This document shows positions 1 to 12,439 of a DNA stretch of 59,545 nt, one piece after another. Positions within the stretch are counted from its first letter, which is position 1. Each line of letters opens with the position of its first letter. Location: NCBI GenBank assembly GCA_016987375.1, contig PJRA01000403.1, positions 135,245-194,789 of the forward strand, in the 5' to 3' direction. The DNA is from Brachionus koreanus. Lineage: Eukaryota; Rotifera; Eurotatoria; Ploima; Brachionidae. The translations under genes and the position numbers were made by a program. A model generated the notes under the pieces. It was given only the letters and a program-made list of their open reading frames with translations, was not told the origin of the DNA and did no database searches.

Positions 1-1973
1 TAGGGAACCTATACGGATCATTAATAGGAAATTAATAGGATTATTTTTCTTCTTTTTTAAATTCTTATAAAAAAATCATTTCATTCAACATTAAAAAAAT
101 ACAAGTTATTCAAAATTCAACAGTTCGATTTCTTTATTCCTGAACGATCAAATAATTTAACATTTCTAACCTCTGGCTAGTAAGTCAATACGTGTTTTAA
201 TTGTTTTTGTTTTTAAATTTAAATTTAAGATGTGTTGAAAAAAAGATCTCTAAATTTATCTTATAATTTAACAAAAAATAGATGGTCTAAGCAGAAAATT
301 TTAATTTAATAATTGCTATTCAAGAATTATTGAAAGAGAGATTAAGAGAGATATAGAGTTTAAAATTTAAAAAAATAAATAAATTAATTTTAGGTTAGCC
401 AAAATCGATTATTTTGGTAGACCAAAAATTTAACTTAAATTCAATTATGAGTTTTAAACGTTTTATTGAAAAGAAGAATAATTATTGATTTGAGAAGAGA
501 AATAAATCTAATTGTTCAATAGTTATTATAAAGGAATGGAGAAAATTTCTAAATTATGTAATTTTTTAAATTTTTATTTTAAAATTAAAAAATCCTCAAT
601 AAAGATGATATCTGTTCTTGATCCTAAACCATTTATCAAAAATTGAAATATTTATGAAATATTTATTTTTGAGAATAATTGACACTCTCAATTTTTTCTT
701 TTTTGAAAATCAACACTATCTAAAGATGATAACAAATTGTCTGGAAAATTTGAATGTTCTTTTCAAATAACTAATCCAGATTAAAATTAATTGAAATAGA
801 TGACGAAAGAAAATATTATAAAGTATATCATTTTATTAAATGACTTATAATTAAGTAAAAAAGTAAATAAAAAATTATTATTTTGAAATTTATTGTTAAG
901 AATATATAAAAAAACCATTACACGAATATGACATTCAATTCTAAAAAATTTAAAAAAAATAAAAAAAAAGTCTCAACATTTTCTATAGTTTCAGAATCTT
1001 TATTATGAAGAAGGCGTCAGAAGTAAACCCTAAAAAATACCAATTTTCTTTCCAAAATATTGGTCGATTGTTAAAATAATAAGAAAAATTAAACATCATT
1101 GTTTAGATGTGATAATGCGATATCAGTATAATTATTTAATTTTTATCTTTAAAAACATATTTTAACTCAAAGAAACCAATACTTTATTATTTTTTTTAAC
1201 ATTATTTAGTCTCTTAACACGGTTATTTAAATTATTAAATTAGAATATATTAAATTCAAAATTTATATTTACATCGTTTATTTAAAAAAAATAATATTTA
1301 CTATTAGCCATTAGAGGATTTTTATAAATGGCTAGAATTAAACAATTATTAAGTAAAAATGTTGAAATTTTTTTTAATTAAATGATGTAAATACAAATTT
1401 TAAAAATTTATTTGTTCTAATTTAATATTTTTGATGTTTTTCAAACATTTAAAAAAATATTAGAAAAAACCACAAAAATCTACTTTAAAAAATAATTTAT
1501 GTTTTAAAAAAATAACTAAATTTTTGTATTCCTGATGGTCGAAAGCCAACAATAACAATTTTGTTTAGTGAAAATAAAATGAAATTTTGCAACAAAATCA
1601 GAGTTTATCATCTCAGGTCATTAAAAGTTATTTTTTAATAGCAAAACCATATTATTCTATTTAAAAAAATTACATTTTCTATTACATATTTTTATCCTTT
1701 TTAAGAAAATATATTAAACTTTTAGGGTGTTTAAAATAAAATTACAAGGGTGTTTTTGGGTGTATTAAAATGTATTTTTTTATTTAAAATTTTAACATGA
1801 TGATGATTATTTTCTTTACAAAATAAAGATTGTATAATGAAATAAAGGTAGGCAGAAATAAAAGTATTAAAAAAATGACTTTTTTTAAAATAATTTTTGT
1901 GATCTACTCCCGGTGTAGTTTTTTTCCAATCTTGACGAGTGTATGTTTTAAAGTATACCCCTGAAAGAAACTA
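1..1973. other. AT-rich intergenic stretch, nothing recognised
   Basis: I see only A/T runs and no reading frame, RNA gene or repeat that I can support here. Confidence 0.6.
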
Positions 1974-2268
1974 CTACAATCTAGACTTGCGAAAATCACT
2001 TACTATTGTAGTAAAATTTATACGCATTGTTTTAGCTTTGTCTAAACCAGCTTCAAAATATGAATTTCCAAAACTATCTAAACTGTCTAAACTTTAGTTT
2101 AAGTTCATTCAATGTCATGCTACGAGAACCATACTTTTTAACTTTATAATCATGAATTAAATTGTATATTTGGTGGACAAAAGCGACCATAGCCTTATCG
2201 TTTAGTTTATCTATAAGATCAGTTGACTTAGTTTCATTTTCGTAAATTCTTATTATCTCATTAATGAA
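1974..2268 (-). pseudogene. Coding-like relic, family not recognised
   Basis: The minus strand is less AT-rich than its surroundings and reads as protein in two overlapping pieces. Frame one (2268 to 2074) gives about 64 codons starting FINEIIRIYENETK and containing NDKAMVAFVHQIYNLIHDYK, then stops. Frame two (about 2097 to 1974) continues with LDSFGNSYFEAGLDKAKTM and ends at a stop. A near-duplicated TTTAGACAGTTTAGATAG sits at the switch point, so a frameshift or small tandem duplication probably broke the frame. No start codon or clear splice sites were found. It may be a dead gene copy, a mobile-element remnant, or exons of a gene whose other parts I cannot place. Confidence 0.35.
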
Positions 2269-2630
2269 TTAATATTCAGTGCCAAAATTAGCTAGCAAAT
2301 ATTATATTTTTACTAGCAGTAAAAGAAAATTTACAAGCACAAAGAAAATAATCTCCTATTAAGACATCTATGGTAGCTAAATGTATTAAATCAGAAAATC
2401 ACTAAAAACTTGTCAACTATAATAATAAGAGAAGTTGTATTAGTTTAATTTATTTGAATACAAGTGGCATTTATTTGATTACAGTTCTATGTCTGTGATT
2501 AATATATATAAAATAATTGTTTGTATCCTTTTTTATTAATTGTTTAGAAGTAAAGGTAAAGATAAATAATTTTTTATTTATTTTATTGTTATTATATTTG
2601 TACCAAAAAAAAAAAAGAATTTTCTGATAA

Positions 2631-3330
2631 TTAATACAGTCTAAATGTTTTGTCAGATAGCATCATTTTGTCAGCAAAGCTAAAAAATTTTCAAGTTTAA
2701 ATTGCAAGAATTTGAAAACTAAAACTTACGCAGTCATTTCACTTTTAGGAAAAACGTTTCTTCTCACATGAGACCATTTAAGATTCTCCCTAATGGGTTC
2801 ATCTTTGGTCCACCATCCGACTTCGTTGGCACATGTCAAAGGTCTTTTCCAAACTTGATTAGGCTCTAAAAAAGTACATTTATATTTGATTTGTTTTTTA
2901 CTTTAAATTAATTATGTTTTGACAAAGCGTCAAATTTCAAAAAATTTATACTAGTAAATCCATCAAGTAAGGACTAATATTAAAGAAAATAATAAAGTTT
3001 TTTCCCGGCAAATAGTTAATGATGTTAACTAAAAGGCTTCCCGCAGCTTTCGAATTAATTTAAAAAAAATCTAAAAAATTAGGAAATGTACTTAAATGAT
3101 TTATGTAAATTTATAGAATAATTTATCTCAAATAAACAGACATTTTTTCTAAAAGTTCAAAAATAGAAACAACTATTACCCGTTTTAATTCTAACATGTT
3201 TTGTTCTAAGCTCATGAAATTTAATATTAGAGTCCAATTTTCTAATCGGTGGCAAAAACGAATCATCTTTGGTTTTATATTCGTTGATTTGATTTACATA
3301 ACCAAGCATGGTCAGATTAAAAAAAGACAT
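2631..3330 (-). CDS. Small three-exon gene, SPMIP11/TEX49-like microtubule inner protein (tentative)
   Basis: Exons on the minus strand are 3330-3180, 2865-2730 and 2679-2631. All junctions use GT/AG (donors GTAATA and GTAAGT, acceptors TTTTTTAG) and the phase is kept through to a TAA, giving 111 residues. The N-terminus reads MSFFNLTMLGY. The middle has RPLTCANEVGWW, and the end has FPKSEMTAF followed by about 14 residues. From memory, the M-x-FF-x-LT-x-LGY start, the central GWW and the SEMT-(A/R)-F end recall SPMIP11 (TEX49), a sperm axonemal microtubule inner protein. The GWW/SEMT part also resembles CFAP144/FAM183, so the family call is uncertain although the gene model is solid. A ciliary or flagellar role is inference. 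It lies just downstream of the Asp/Glu carrier on the same strand. Confidence 0.7.
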
Positions 3331-3600
3331 TTTAGTATTTATTCTGAAAGTATAATTAATTTTTACTTTTCTAAAATTTTTATGTTCAATAGGTAAATCA
3401 AAAAATATGTTGTCATGGAGAATTTTAAAAATTTAAAAATTGTTAAGAAACTTAAGTGAAAATAGAAAAAAAAAATCACCTAATATAAATTTTATTAATC
3501 AAAACAAAAAAAGTTAAGTTTAAAAGATATTTGCATCTATTTTTTTTTTGTCGTAAATAATCAAATTGAACATTTCATACTAAAAAATTATCGCAAAATT

Positions 3601-6278
3601 TTATTGAACTTTGTTGAATTTAGGGAAACATAGACCAAATTTGTTCTCAATGCCAGCAAAAGTAACTGTGGCCAATTTAAATCCTCCAATATGCTCTGAA
3701 TTAAGTGAAGCAATTTCACCATGCTTGATATCTTTAGAGATATCGATTTGAGATCCTTCTGGTTTTCGGCCACCAAAATCAATCCAAAACATTCTTTGTA
3801 AAAGCTCATAAGACAGAAGAGTGACACCGAATTGGGGGGAAGACCGGAAAACACGAGCTTTAAACTTAAATAATAATTTTTACACAAATAAATACCAAAA
3901 AATTACCTCCACTTCCTTTCCAAAATGCTTTACCACCTTCTTCTTTATAAATTTTGACCATAGCATCAATAACACCATTGTATTGAGTCTGGCCTTGTCT
4001 TTCCCTGACTTGAATTCTGGTCTTTATTACATCTGCAGGAGTGCATAAGCCAGCTGCCGGGACACCAGCAATTAAACCGGAGTAGAACAAAGACATGACA
4101 CTATTATGTCCATTTTCGTCTGCAAATGACTTTTTCACATGGCTATAAGTTGGAAAATAAATCATCGAAAATGGTATGTCTCTTAACAAGCATGCTCTAA
4201 CACCCTTTGAAAAATTTTTTTTTCTTTTCGTTATTCAAAATAATTATTATCTAAAAAGCTACTTTGTAAAGGCCAAAAATTCCAAGCTCTCGCACAATTT
4301 TAATTGTTTTTTCGCTTCTTGCCATTGATTGAATTTCACCAGCAACTTGCATTCTAATTTTGACAATCTCCATTGGATTTGTGAAAACAACTTGGCAACC
4401 ACCGGCCTTTTGAAATTTTTTATCAATCAAATATACTTTTTATATACTTTTAGAATTTACCATTCCACCAGCAATTACTTCACCATATAGTGGCAATTCA
4501 CCGGTATATTGAACAAACTTGTCTCTTACAAAATCATTTACAGTAAGTTTGATGGCTTTTTCAGGAGCAACGCCAATCAACTGAACAGTTAGCCCTTTGT
4601 AAAGTCCCAAAACACCCTCATGTCGTACCACTTTCTTGAAACAGTCCCAACTATTTCTATACATGACTTCGCCAACATAAGACTTAGAACGCTGATTTTG
4701 CATTCTAGTTTTGACCAAATCAATCGGATAAACAGCAAATGCACCAATAGCACCTGCGATTGAACCTAGCAAAAATCGATATCCACTCTCTAGAAATTGT
4801 AATCCTATGTTTCTGTTCTGAAATATTTGGGTTTCTTCAGCTAGTTTGGCCGTAACACGATACGGCATTCTTTTTTCTTCCAAGGGTGCAATTTTTTCCA
4901 AGTCTTTAAACGTAATTTTTCTTTTAACAGTTTTAATTTAATTTTTTTGTCAGTTAATTAAAATTAATTTGTTTCTTACTCGTCATCTCTCAGATTTTTT
5001 ATCAAAGAAAAAAGAATATTTATTTCGTATGGAGTTACTTGAGAAAACTGCTGAGCCTCTTTGAGAAACTGGCCTTAAATAATCTTTGAATTAACAAAAA
5101 AACATTCGAATAAACAGCTCTATTAATATATTACCTTTCGAGACCTCTTTGTTAGGGTTTTCATCCGAAATTGTCATGTAAATTTTTTTAATTAGTTCCA
5201 TGTTATTGAGCAAGTAGATAAAGGCCACAAAATGAGGGTATGTAATTACACTTTGATCTGTACTTTTTGTTATAAGCTTAAAGATAAAAATATAAAATTA
5301 TTTAAATTAAAATAAAGATTATAATATAACTGTATCGATGTTCTCGCGGACATAAGGCGACAATAAGTTAGCTTTCATTTGCAATAGAATAGTCTTGAAG
5401 TTGGACGGGAGTATATAGCCTTTTTTTTGGATATCAAATTTTTTAAATGCTTGCATTGCATGCTCTTCATGAAAATCCTTGAATTAATTTATTTTTTCTA
5501 TTTAAAACAATTTTAATTAAACAAATCGGATACAAACATGAATAATTTGAGAAAATTCTTGATAATTGATTTGTCTTTGTTTGTCTTTTCCAAACAGATT
5601 GTTGACAAAGTCGCTTTCAAAGTCAAATGGGATTAATTGGTTCAATATTGTGTGACTGAGTATCTCCTTAAAGTCGTCTGTCATAAACGAAAAATACACA
5701 TTTCAAATCTAATAGAAATAATTTAGTAGGCTCTTACCGAACGATACTAGGCCTGTGCCGCGTGTGTCAAACAATTGAAACGCTGTTTTGAACAAAACGT
5801 CTGGTGAACACAGCAGTTCCTCGAAAATTTTAAATTCATCATAAGTAATGTAGCTTAAATTTTTTTTAATTTTTTTTAAAACTTTTAAAATTAATTAAAA
5901 TACCCGTCTTTGTTAACATCTACTAGATTGGCCAATATTTTTAGGGTTTTTTCATTGGCATCTTTTTCGGATAAAAGACCAAGATACTTTTGAATAAAAT
6001 CTTCGGATTTTATGGCTTTTTGGTTTAATATTTTATGGGTAGCGTACTTTTTTTATTATTAAAATTAAAAAACTAAGTTTATTAAGTAAGTCTCACCTTG
6101 TCAAAAATGGCTCTTAATGACTCGTCATCAGCTCGTTCAACTAGCAACTCCTGAACCTTTTAAAGTCAATTTGATCAAGAAAATTTGAAATTTTAGGAAG
6201 AATTATTACTTTAGGCCTGCTAATAGGTATCGGTTCTAAGTGAATTTTCTTAACTGTCTTTAAATTATCGTTCGACAT
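3601..6278 (-). CDS. SLC25A12/13 homolog: Mitochondrial calcium-binding aspartate/glutamate carrier (aralar/citrin, SLC25A12/13 type)
   Basis: Twelve exons on the minus strand: 6278-6210, 6156-6097, 6046-5904, 5853-5738, 5677-5538, 5477-5331, 5276-5135, 5073-4980, 4920-4461, 4406-4263, 4204-3907, 3857-3601. All junctions keep phase and give 689 residues, close to the usual length of about 675. The N-terminal half holds EF-hand-like segments ([30 protein letters not shown]). After the linker motif IAPLEE come three carrier repeats, with signatures [19 protein letters not shown] and [10 protein letters not shown]. The C-terminus has the family motif [13 protein letters not shown] followed by [10 protein letters not shown]. 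Aralar and citrin exchange matrix aspartate for cytosolic glutamate plus a proton across the inner membrane, serving the malate-aspartate shuttle. ATG 6278 is the first Met of the open first exon. A poly(A) signal AATAAA overlaps the stop codon (3605-3600). Confidence 0.95.
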
Positions 6279-7941
6279 TTTTTAGTTTTAATTTCCTGGT
6301 TAAAAATGAAGTCTAAAATTAGCATTAAACTTAAAGTTAAATTTTTTTTCACAAAATATTTAATTCATCATTTCAAGATTATCATTAAATTAAACCAAAT
6401 TTTAAATACAAGATTTTTTGGAAATAAGTATATGTAAAAGCCTGAAATTGTAAACTATAAGTAAATAGAAAAAAAAAGTATTATAAATTTTATAAGAAAT
6501 TTTATTTAACAACAATGCGTTTACATTCTTTGAGTGCGTGTTCAAATATGAAAATTAAATAAAAAAAATAAAACTTTTCTAAATGTCTTTAAGAGTAATT
6601 TGGTCTATTTTTGTTCTCAGCAAATTGGACTGAATTAACTTGAAAAAGCGAACCTGTCCAAGTTTACGAAAGCTTCCAAATTTGAAAATTCTAATAATTA
6701 AGAAATTTTAAAAAATTTCCTAATCAGCAAAATTGGCTTGAATTTAGGATTTTGTTTTACCAATACTAGAGTAATAAAGATGCTATATTTTTATTCAAAT
6801 TGTTGAAGAATTTAGTTAATGCTTTACCCGAATATCTTACCGACAAATGTGCAGCCTCATTATAAAGAATTTTTCATTTGCATAAAATTCTATTATAATA
6901 TGATGATTTCTCAAAGCGTGGTAAAAAAAAATATAAGAAAAAAAACTAATTGATCCAAAATTTTGTTGAATGCGTTTTATTTAAATAAATGGCTAAGCTT
7001 TCTCAATTTTGTCTATAATCATAATTTTATCCCAACTGAAAAAAATTGATTAACTTGTTATTTTTTTTAAATTAAAATTTTAAAAAACGCCGCGTTTGGC
7101 AAAAAAATGATAAGAATTTTTGCTTTTTCATTTTTTTTATAATGATAAAAATTTAATTTTTTATTTGTGTAAAAAGTAGCTACCTTTATTTACCCGAAAG
7201 TGATTTAATAATAATACCTGATTTTATCAATTTGTTAAAAAATCATAGACAAAAACAATTATTTTTATATAAATATATAATCTATTTTAAAAGAAAAAAT
7301 AATAGTTCTAAATTTTTTTTAAAAATTAATACAAAATTTAGCTAATTTATGATTTATATCAGGGCATGACATTAAAATCTTTTTGAATTTTTTTTAATTT
7401 TATTTAATTTAGATAATTTTTAAATAAAAATTTGAATCACATTAAAATTTATTTTTTCTTTTAAAAAATTTGATTTTCTTCAGTTTAATTTAATTGAATT
7501 TTTGATTAAATTGGTCATAATTAAGGAAATTTTAATTTTTGCATCTTTTCAGTTTTAGAAAAAATAACATATCAAAAACACCTAATAACAATCATGATAA
7601 ATTTGAGATTTTCAAAGTTTAATTTTATTTTTTACTTGAATATAATTCTTTAACTAACTAGTTCAAGAAATTAAAAAACAAAGTTCGAATCTGATTATTT
7701 TAGATTGAAAATAGAGCCCGTTTTATTTTGTCATTAGATTTAACTATATTTTCATCAACAAATATCAAGTTTAACCCAAACATTTAAACTCAAAAATCAT
7801 TGTAAGTTAGAGCAAAAGTCGCAAATATTATCAATGAAAGTTTCAAATAATAATCCTATTCAAATAATGAAAATAAAAATAAAATTAAAAGAAAATAAAC
7901 TCATTCAAATATTTATTTGAAAATTAATTTTTTATACAAAA
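6279..7941. other. AT-rich intergenic stretch, nothing recognised
   Basis: This is the upstream side of the Asp/Glu carrier gene. I see no supported coding region, RNA gene or repeat. Confidence 0.5.
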
Positions 7942-8218
7942 TCATATTGTATAAAACCCGGCTTTTGGATTTAAATTTTGGCATCGTTTTGCAACGGCTT
8001 GATTAGTTTGTTCTCCACCATTTATTTTAGGATAATAACATTTAGACTAAATAACATTAAATATTGAAATATAGTGCTTTTTAATAAATAAAATATAAAT
8101 ATATTTACCAATTTGTTGACTCACAGGAAAATGATCTTTCAATTTATATCTTCTTTGAATTGTTATGTTAATCATTGTTCCAATAAATGCTTTTAATAAT
8201 GATTTTGTTAATTTTATT
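7942..8218 (-). CDS. Two 3'-terminal exons of an unrecognised small protein
   Basis: The minus strand has a terminal exon 8046-7942 after a TTATTTAG acceptor: 34 codons and a TGA, starting SKCYYPKINGGEQTNQAVAK and ending AGFYTI. The preceding exon-like segment ends at 8125 with a good GTGAGT donor in phase 0. It reads back through RRYKLKDHFP and SLLKAFIGTM to about 8218. Joining them removes a 78-nt intron, in line with other introns here. A further exon-like piece with SCSNASKPEIGLTG and a GTAAAC donor lies at about 8390-8450, but its phase does not fit the next piece. I do not recognise the family. It could be a real but incompletely modelled gene or a decaying one. Confidence 0.4.
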
Positions 8219-9434
8219 CTTGAGGGATTATTAAGCAAAAATTTTAAAAAATTAGTTTTTTACTAATTTTGCATATTTATTAATATTTAAAAATTTCGAT
8301 CATTTTTAACTTAAATGAAATTACTTGTTGAAATCGGCTTAGATTTTTACATCACACTATTTTTCTGGCTTAAATGAATATTGTAATGTTTACCCGTCAA
8401 TCCGATTTCCGGCTTAGAGGCATTAGAACAGCTATTTATGCTTCATTCTAACTAAAACACTCAGAGTTTAGTTACTTAACTAATCCATCGACAGAGATGT
8501 TGATTTATCACAAATATATATTTAATTAAATAAAAATATTTAAATAATTAAAAATATATCACAAATATATTTTTTTGAATGTTTTGGTGCTGGTTTTCAG
8601 GTTTGATTTAGAAAAAATTTGAAAACAATTTTTCAAGTAATGAAAATAATTATATTTGATTAATTTTAGATTTATGGTGCAATTTATGGATTCTATTACA
8701 AGAAAAAATTTAAACAAACTTTAAGAAAGTGAAATTTAATTTAATTCATTTATTTATTTTCGAAAAATGAGAAAATTTTCAATTTCGTCAAGTCAACCTT
8801 ACCAAATCCATTATTTAAAAAAATGTTTCTTTTTATTTACCCATACATTTTACTTTAGATGCTTAATTAGAGAGAAAAAGGCTTTGTTTCCATGCCGTCA
8901 TAAGGCCTGAAATTTATCGAAATTTTAAAAGGTTTTAACAAGAATATTTTTAAACTCATAAATAAAGGGTTTAAATTCCTCTTAAAAAGAATAAAGTCAT
9001 ATGGATTAAAAATTGAACAAAAATCAGACTTTGATATTATTATTAAAATTTAAATTCAAAATAGAATCAATTAAGGGATAAGCTTTAAAAAATATAATAA
9101 AGCTTCGAAATCCATACCATTTAGTTTTTAAGTTATAGATTTCTTAAAAAGGAAATTAAAGCTAATACCTCTTTAGTTTTCAGATTTATTGAAAAATTAT
9201 TATTCAAAGCAAACTTATATTTTTCAATAAGTATTAATTTAACCAAAATATAGGATTGTTGATTAGTTTATTTTTGGTATCCTTCGAAACCACGATTATC
9301 TAAATATTGATAACGATTTAAATAATTAGATAATTAAATTTTAATTAAAAACAATAAGTTTTTTAAACTCATATATGAACGAACCGAACTGGATTGCATA
9401 TTTAATTAAGACTTAAATTTTTTTTTCGCAGAAA

Positions 9435-9510
9435 GATAGCGAAACTACACTACTACTACTTTCTAGGTCTCCTGCTGTAGCCTATTATTATTATTAGCTC
9501 AAGTTTTAAT
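9435..9510. repeat. Dispersed short repeat, copy 1 (partner at 24441-24515)
   Basis: The segment shares ATAGCGAAACTAC, then GGTCTCCTG(C/T)TG(T/C)AGC and an ATT-rich tail, with 24441-24515. The layout of a short conserved core with a simple-sequence tail suggests a SINE or a LINE 3' end. The direction is not settled. Confidence 0.5.
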
Positions 9511-10935
9511 TAATCTTAAAAAAACTGAATATATTTGAATTCTATGGAATTATATAGTATTATTTTTAAGCTCTTTTTTACGCATTTTAAACATTTGATT
9601 GTGTTCATATCAATAAAAGGTTAGTGAGAATTCGAAAATCTGGCAATATTCAAATATAGTTGTTTATTTTAATACTAAATCTCTTTTTTAATTTATCTTT
9701 CTTGATAAATCAATTGAATTTTTTTTTTAGTAAAATGATTATTATATCTTGCTATTCAATTTTTTAAAGTTGACCTGTTTCTTCTTAAATTTATTTATTT
9801 ATTTAAACAATTATCTTCTAAGAATTTAATTAACAAATTATATTTTTATATAATTTATAGTTTTATTATTTACATTCTAAAATTATTTCTTCGTTGTCCT
9901 AGAAACTCTGCCTTTAAAAAATATTCAAAAAGTTCTGAGTATTTTTAATTGTTTATTGTCGTAATTTTGTTTAATGCTGCTAATAAAAAAGTTATAACTT
10001 TATTAAAATAATTGTTTTTTATTAGTCTATGAAAAGAAAACTTCAAATTAATTTTAAATGTTTTGAAGCTTATTTACAATACAAAATGAAATGTATACTT
10101 TTCTCAAAATAAAATATAAAAGAGATTTTTGGAATTGTTTGCCAGCAATTAAATTTTAAATATCGATTTTAATTTACAAAAAAAAATTTGACTTATATTT
10201 ATACTTTTAAAAAATAAATTAGTTGGGCCAATTTTTTTTAACATGTATGCTAATTAATTTGCGAGGTAAATTAAAAAAATATTGGTAAAAATTGTTTGTG
10301 TTAAAAATAATTGTTTCATGATAAAACAAAGCCTATTTTATTCTGCTACAAAAAATAGAAAATTTGCCTGTGGAAAAAATCAGGAAAAATATACGATAAA
10401 TTAAACCGGAAAATTAAATAATAAATTGAATATTATAAAAATTGTTATATAATTTATTTAATTATTTAAAGTAAAATGACAAATTTGCCTAAAAACTAAT
10501 TTAATATATTTTAAATAAATAAGTAGTTGTAATTAGAAAAAAAAAGTTTATGTAGACTAGAAATTTTGCTAATAAAAAAATTTAAGTCCGTGCTAATTTA
10601 GAAAATCTCGCAAATTTAGAATGACAAATTGCCTCTCAACTAAAAATTCAAATTTGTCTAAGCTTATTCAACTTGTCACTATTTGAAATTTCCAAGTTTA
10701 AAAACTTAGTACAAGAGTCAATTAAAATGTTATAATTAGAATTTTTTCTCATTCATTAATACTGTCTATTTTTTAAGTGCATGACAACAAGCATTTTTGT
10801 TTCCATTCAATAAATATAAATTTCCGAAAATTATCAAAGAAGCACAAACATATTAAAATGTCTCTTAGATTGAGCAATTATTTTATTGATAATATATAAG
10901 TCTGAAATATTTTATTCAATTAAATTTTTCAACAG

Positions 10936-11083
10936 ACAAGAATTTTTTAAAGCTCAAATAAAAGGTTTTCTTGAGAAAAATAAAGCGCAAATAAAACGCG
11001 ATCAGATTGCTGACATTAACGATTGTTTTAATTTTCAAAGACTTTTGGATTATGTGAAAAAATTTAAATTGGATAATCTTTGA
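10936..11083 (+). CDS. Possible terminal exon of an unrecognised gene
   Basis: After an AATTTTTCAACAG acceptor (ends 10935) the plus strand stays open for about 49 codons to a TGA. It begins RQEFFKAQIKGFLEKNKA and ends LDYVKKFKLDNL. The helical, charged composition looks more protein-like than the background. No compatible upstream exon was found: an ATG at about 10858 opens a frame that stops after 13 codons. It may be chance or a relic. Confidence 0.25.
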
Positions 11084-12439
11084 GTTAAGGTTTTTTTTTC
11101 TATCATGTAAACAAAAATCGATCAAATTCTTAAATATTTTAGGTTCTTTTTTTTTTTTTAAATAGAAATAACACATTTCTCAAAATAAATGCTTATAGAA
11201 TAAATAAAAGTAAAAAAGCTTTCTACTTTTACCAAAAATTTAGAACAATTGTCATTTTAAGCCAAATTTTCTATTCGAAAAACTTGAATATTTGGATTTA
11301 ATAGAATTTTTATCTTAAATAATTTTAAACAATTGTATCTTGCACTATTCACGACTTGATCTGTTACGATTTTTGATAAAAATGTCTGCTTGATATCAAA
11401 ATTAATTAATTCGAATACAAATATGTTGTTTAAAGCATTAAAAAAAAACTTATTTAAAATAAACCTCTTTCTATTCAAAACCTAGAATCCGAGAAAATTT
11501 TTTTAAAGACAAGTGCATTTGAAGTTTTAGACTAGCTGTTCAGTTAGTTTTAAAAGTTTAAAATTAAACAAGATAAATTTAAAATAGATTTTTAAACGCA
11601 TACCAGGGAAAAGATTGCTATCAATCTTTAATATCTATCAAACAAAAGTTTAACGGATATTAAATTATATTAGGTAATCAAATTTAGCTCGTTGCCGAGC
11701 TCAATTGATCTAAAAATTGATAAAAATATTTTTTTTTGTGATGATAAAAAAAACTGCTTCAGCTTTTTTTTTTTGATTAATTGGAAAAAACAATGGCATA
11801 TTTTTCCGGAAGAGTTAGACTACCAATTATTTAAAATTTGACGTAAATAACTAAATTAAGAGAATTTTTTATCTAATAATAGAAAAATTAATTGATTATC
11901 TGTTTATTAAAATATTTCAAGCGAAAATGATTTATTACTTTAGTTAATCAAGTTTAGATATTATTTATTTATGAATTTCGAGAGAAAAATAAAATAACTA
12001 TTCGTAACATTTAAAATTTTTGTTTATACCCAGTGTTTATTAGCCTAATTAGAGTTCTGTTCTAATTCTTAATTTTATCAAAAGATTCTTCTTTGTAAAA
12101 ATTAAAATCAAATAGTTTATTATCAGGCTATTTATGATCTGTTTTAAGTTAACTTAATTTTATGAAATTTAGACAAAAATTTATTTTATATTTAACTAGC
12201 CAAAATCAAAATCATACTTGTGCTTAAGTCATAAAGTAAAATCCAAAGTAAAATCAGAGACTTAAATAAAAAATTTTTTTTTGAATTTTGAAACAGGTTT
12301 TAATAAGCTGGTAGAAGTAGTGGTTGTAAAAAGATACTGAAGCTATCACAGTAAATGTTTCCTCAGCCATTTTTCCAAGTTATTTTAGAAATTATGTATA
12401 CAATACAGAATTAACAATGTGCTGAGAATAAAATAAACC

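Larger units (their letters stand above)
8451..12439. other. AT-rich intergenic stretch with isolated exon-like and repeat-like pieces
   Basis: Apart from the repeat copy at 9435-9510 and the possible terminal exon at 10936-11083, listed separately, I see no coding region I can defend. Confidence 0.5.

Noticed and set aside
3588..3887. 99-residue minus-strand open frame over the end of the carrier gene
   Set aside because: It is a shifted frame over the last exon of the Asp/Glu carrier. The frame giving [13 protein letters not shown] is the real one.
7681..7700. TTCGAATC strings that resemble the tRNA T-loop (also near 25013)
   Set aside because: No acceptor, D-arm or anticodon-arm pairing is present around them, so there is no tRNA gene. 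No rRNA genes or CRISPR arrays were seen either.
8588..8732. Plus-strand pieces ECFGAGFQ and IYGAIYGFYYKKKFKQ with an intron-like gap
   Set aside because: The joined piece is suggestive of a protein end but very short. No upstream exon was found, so I did not list it as a gene.
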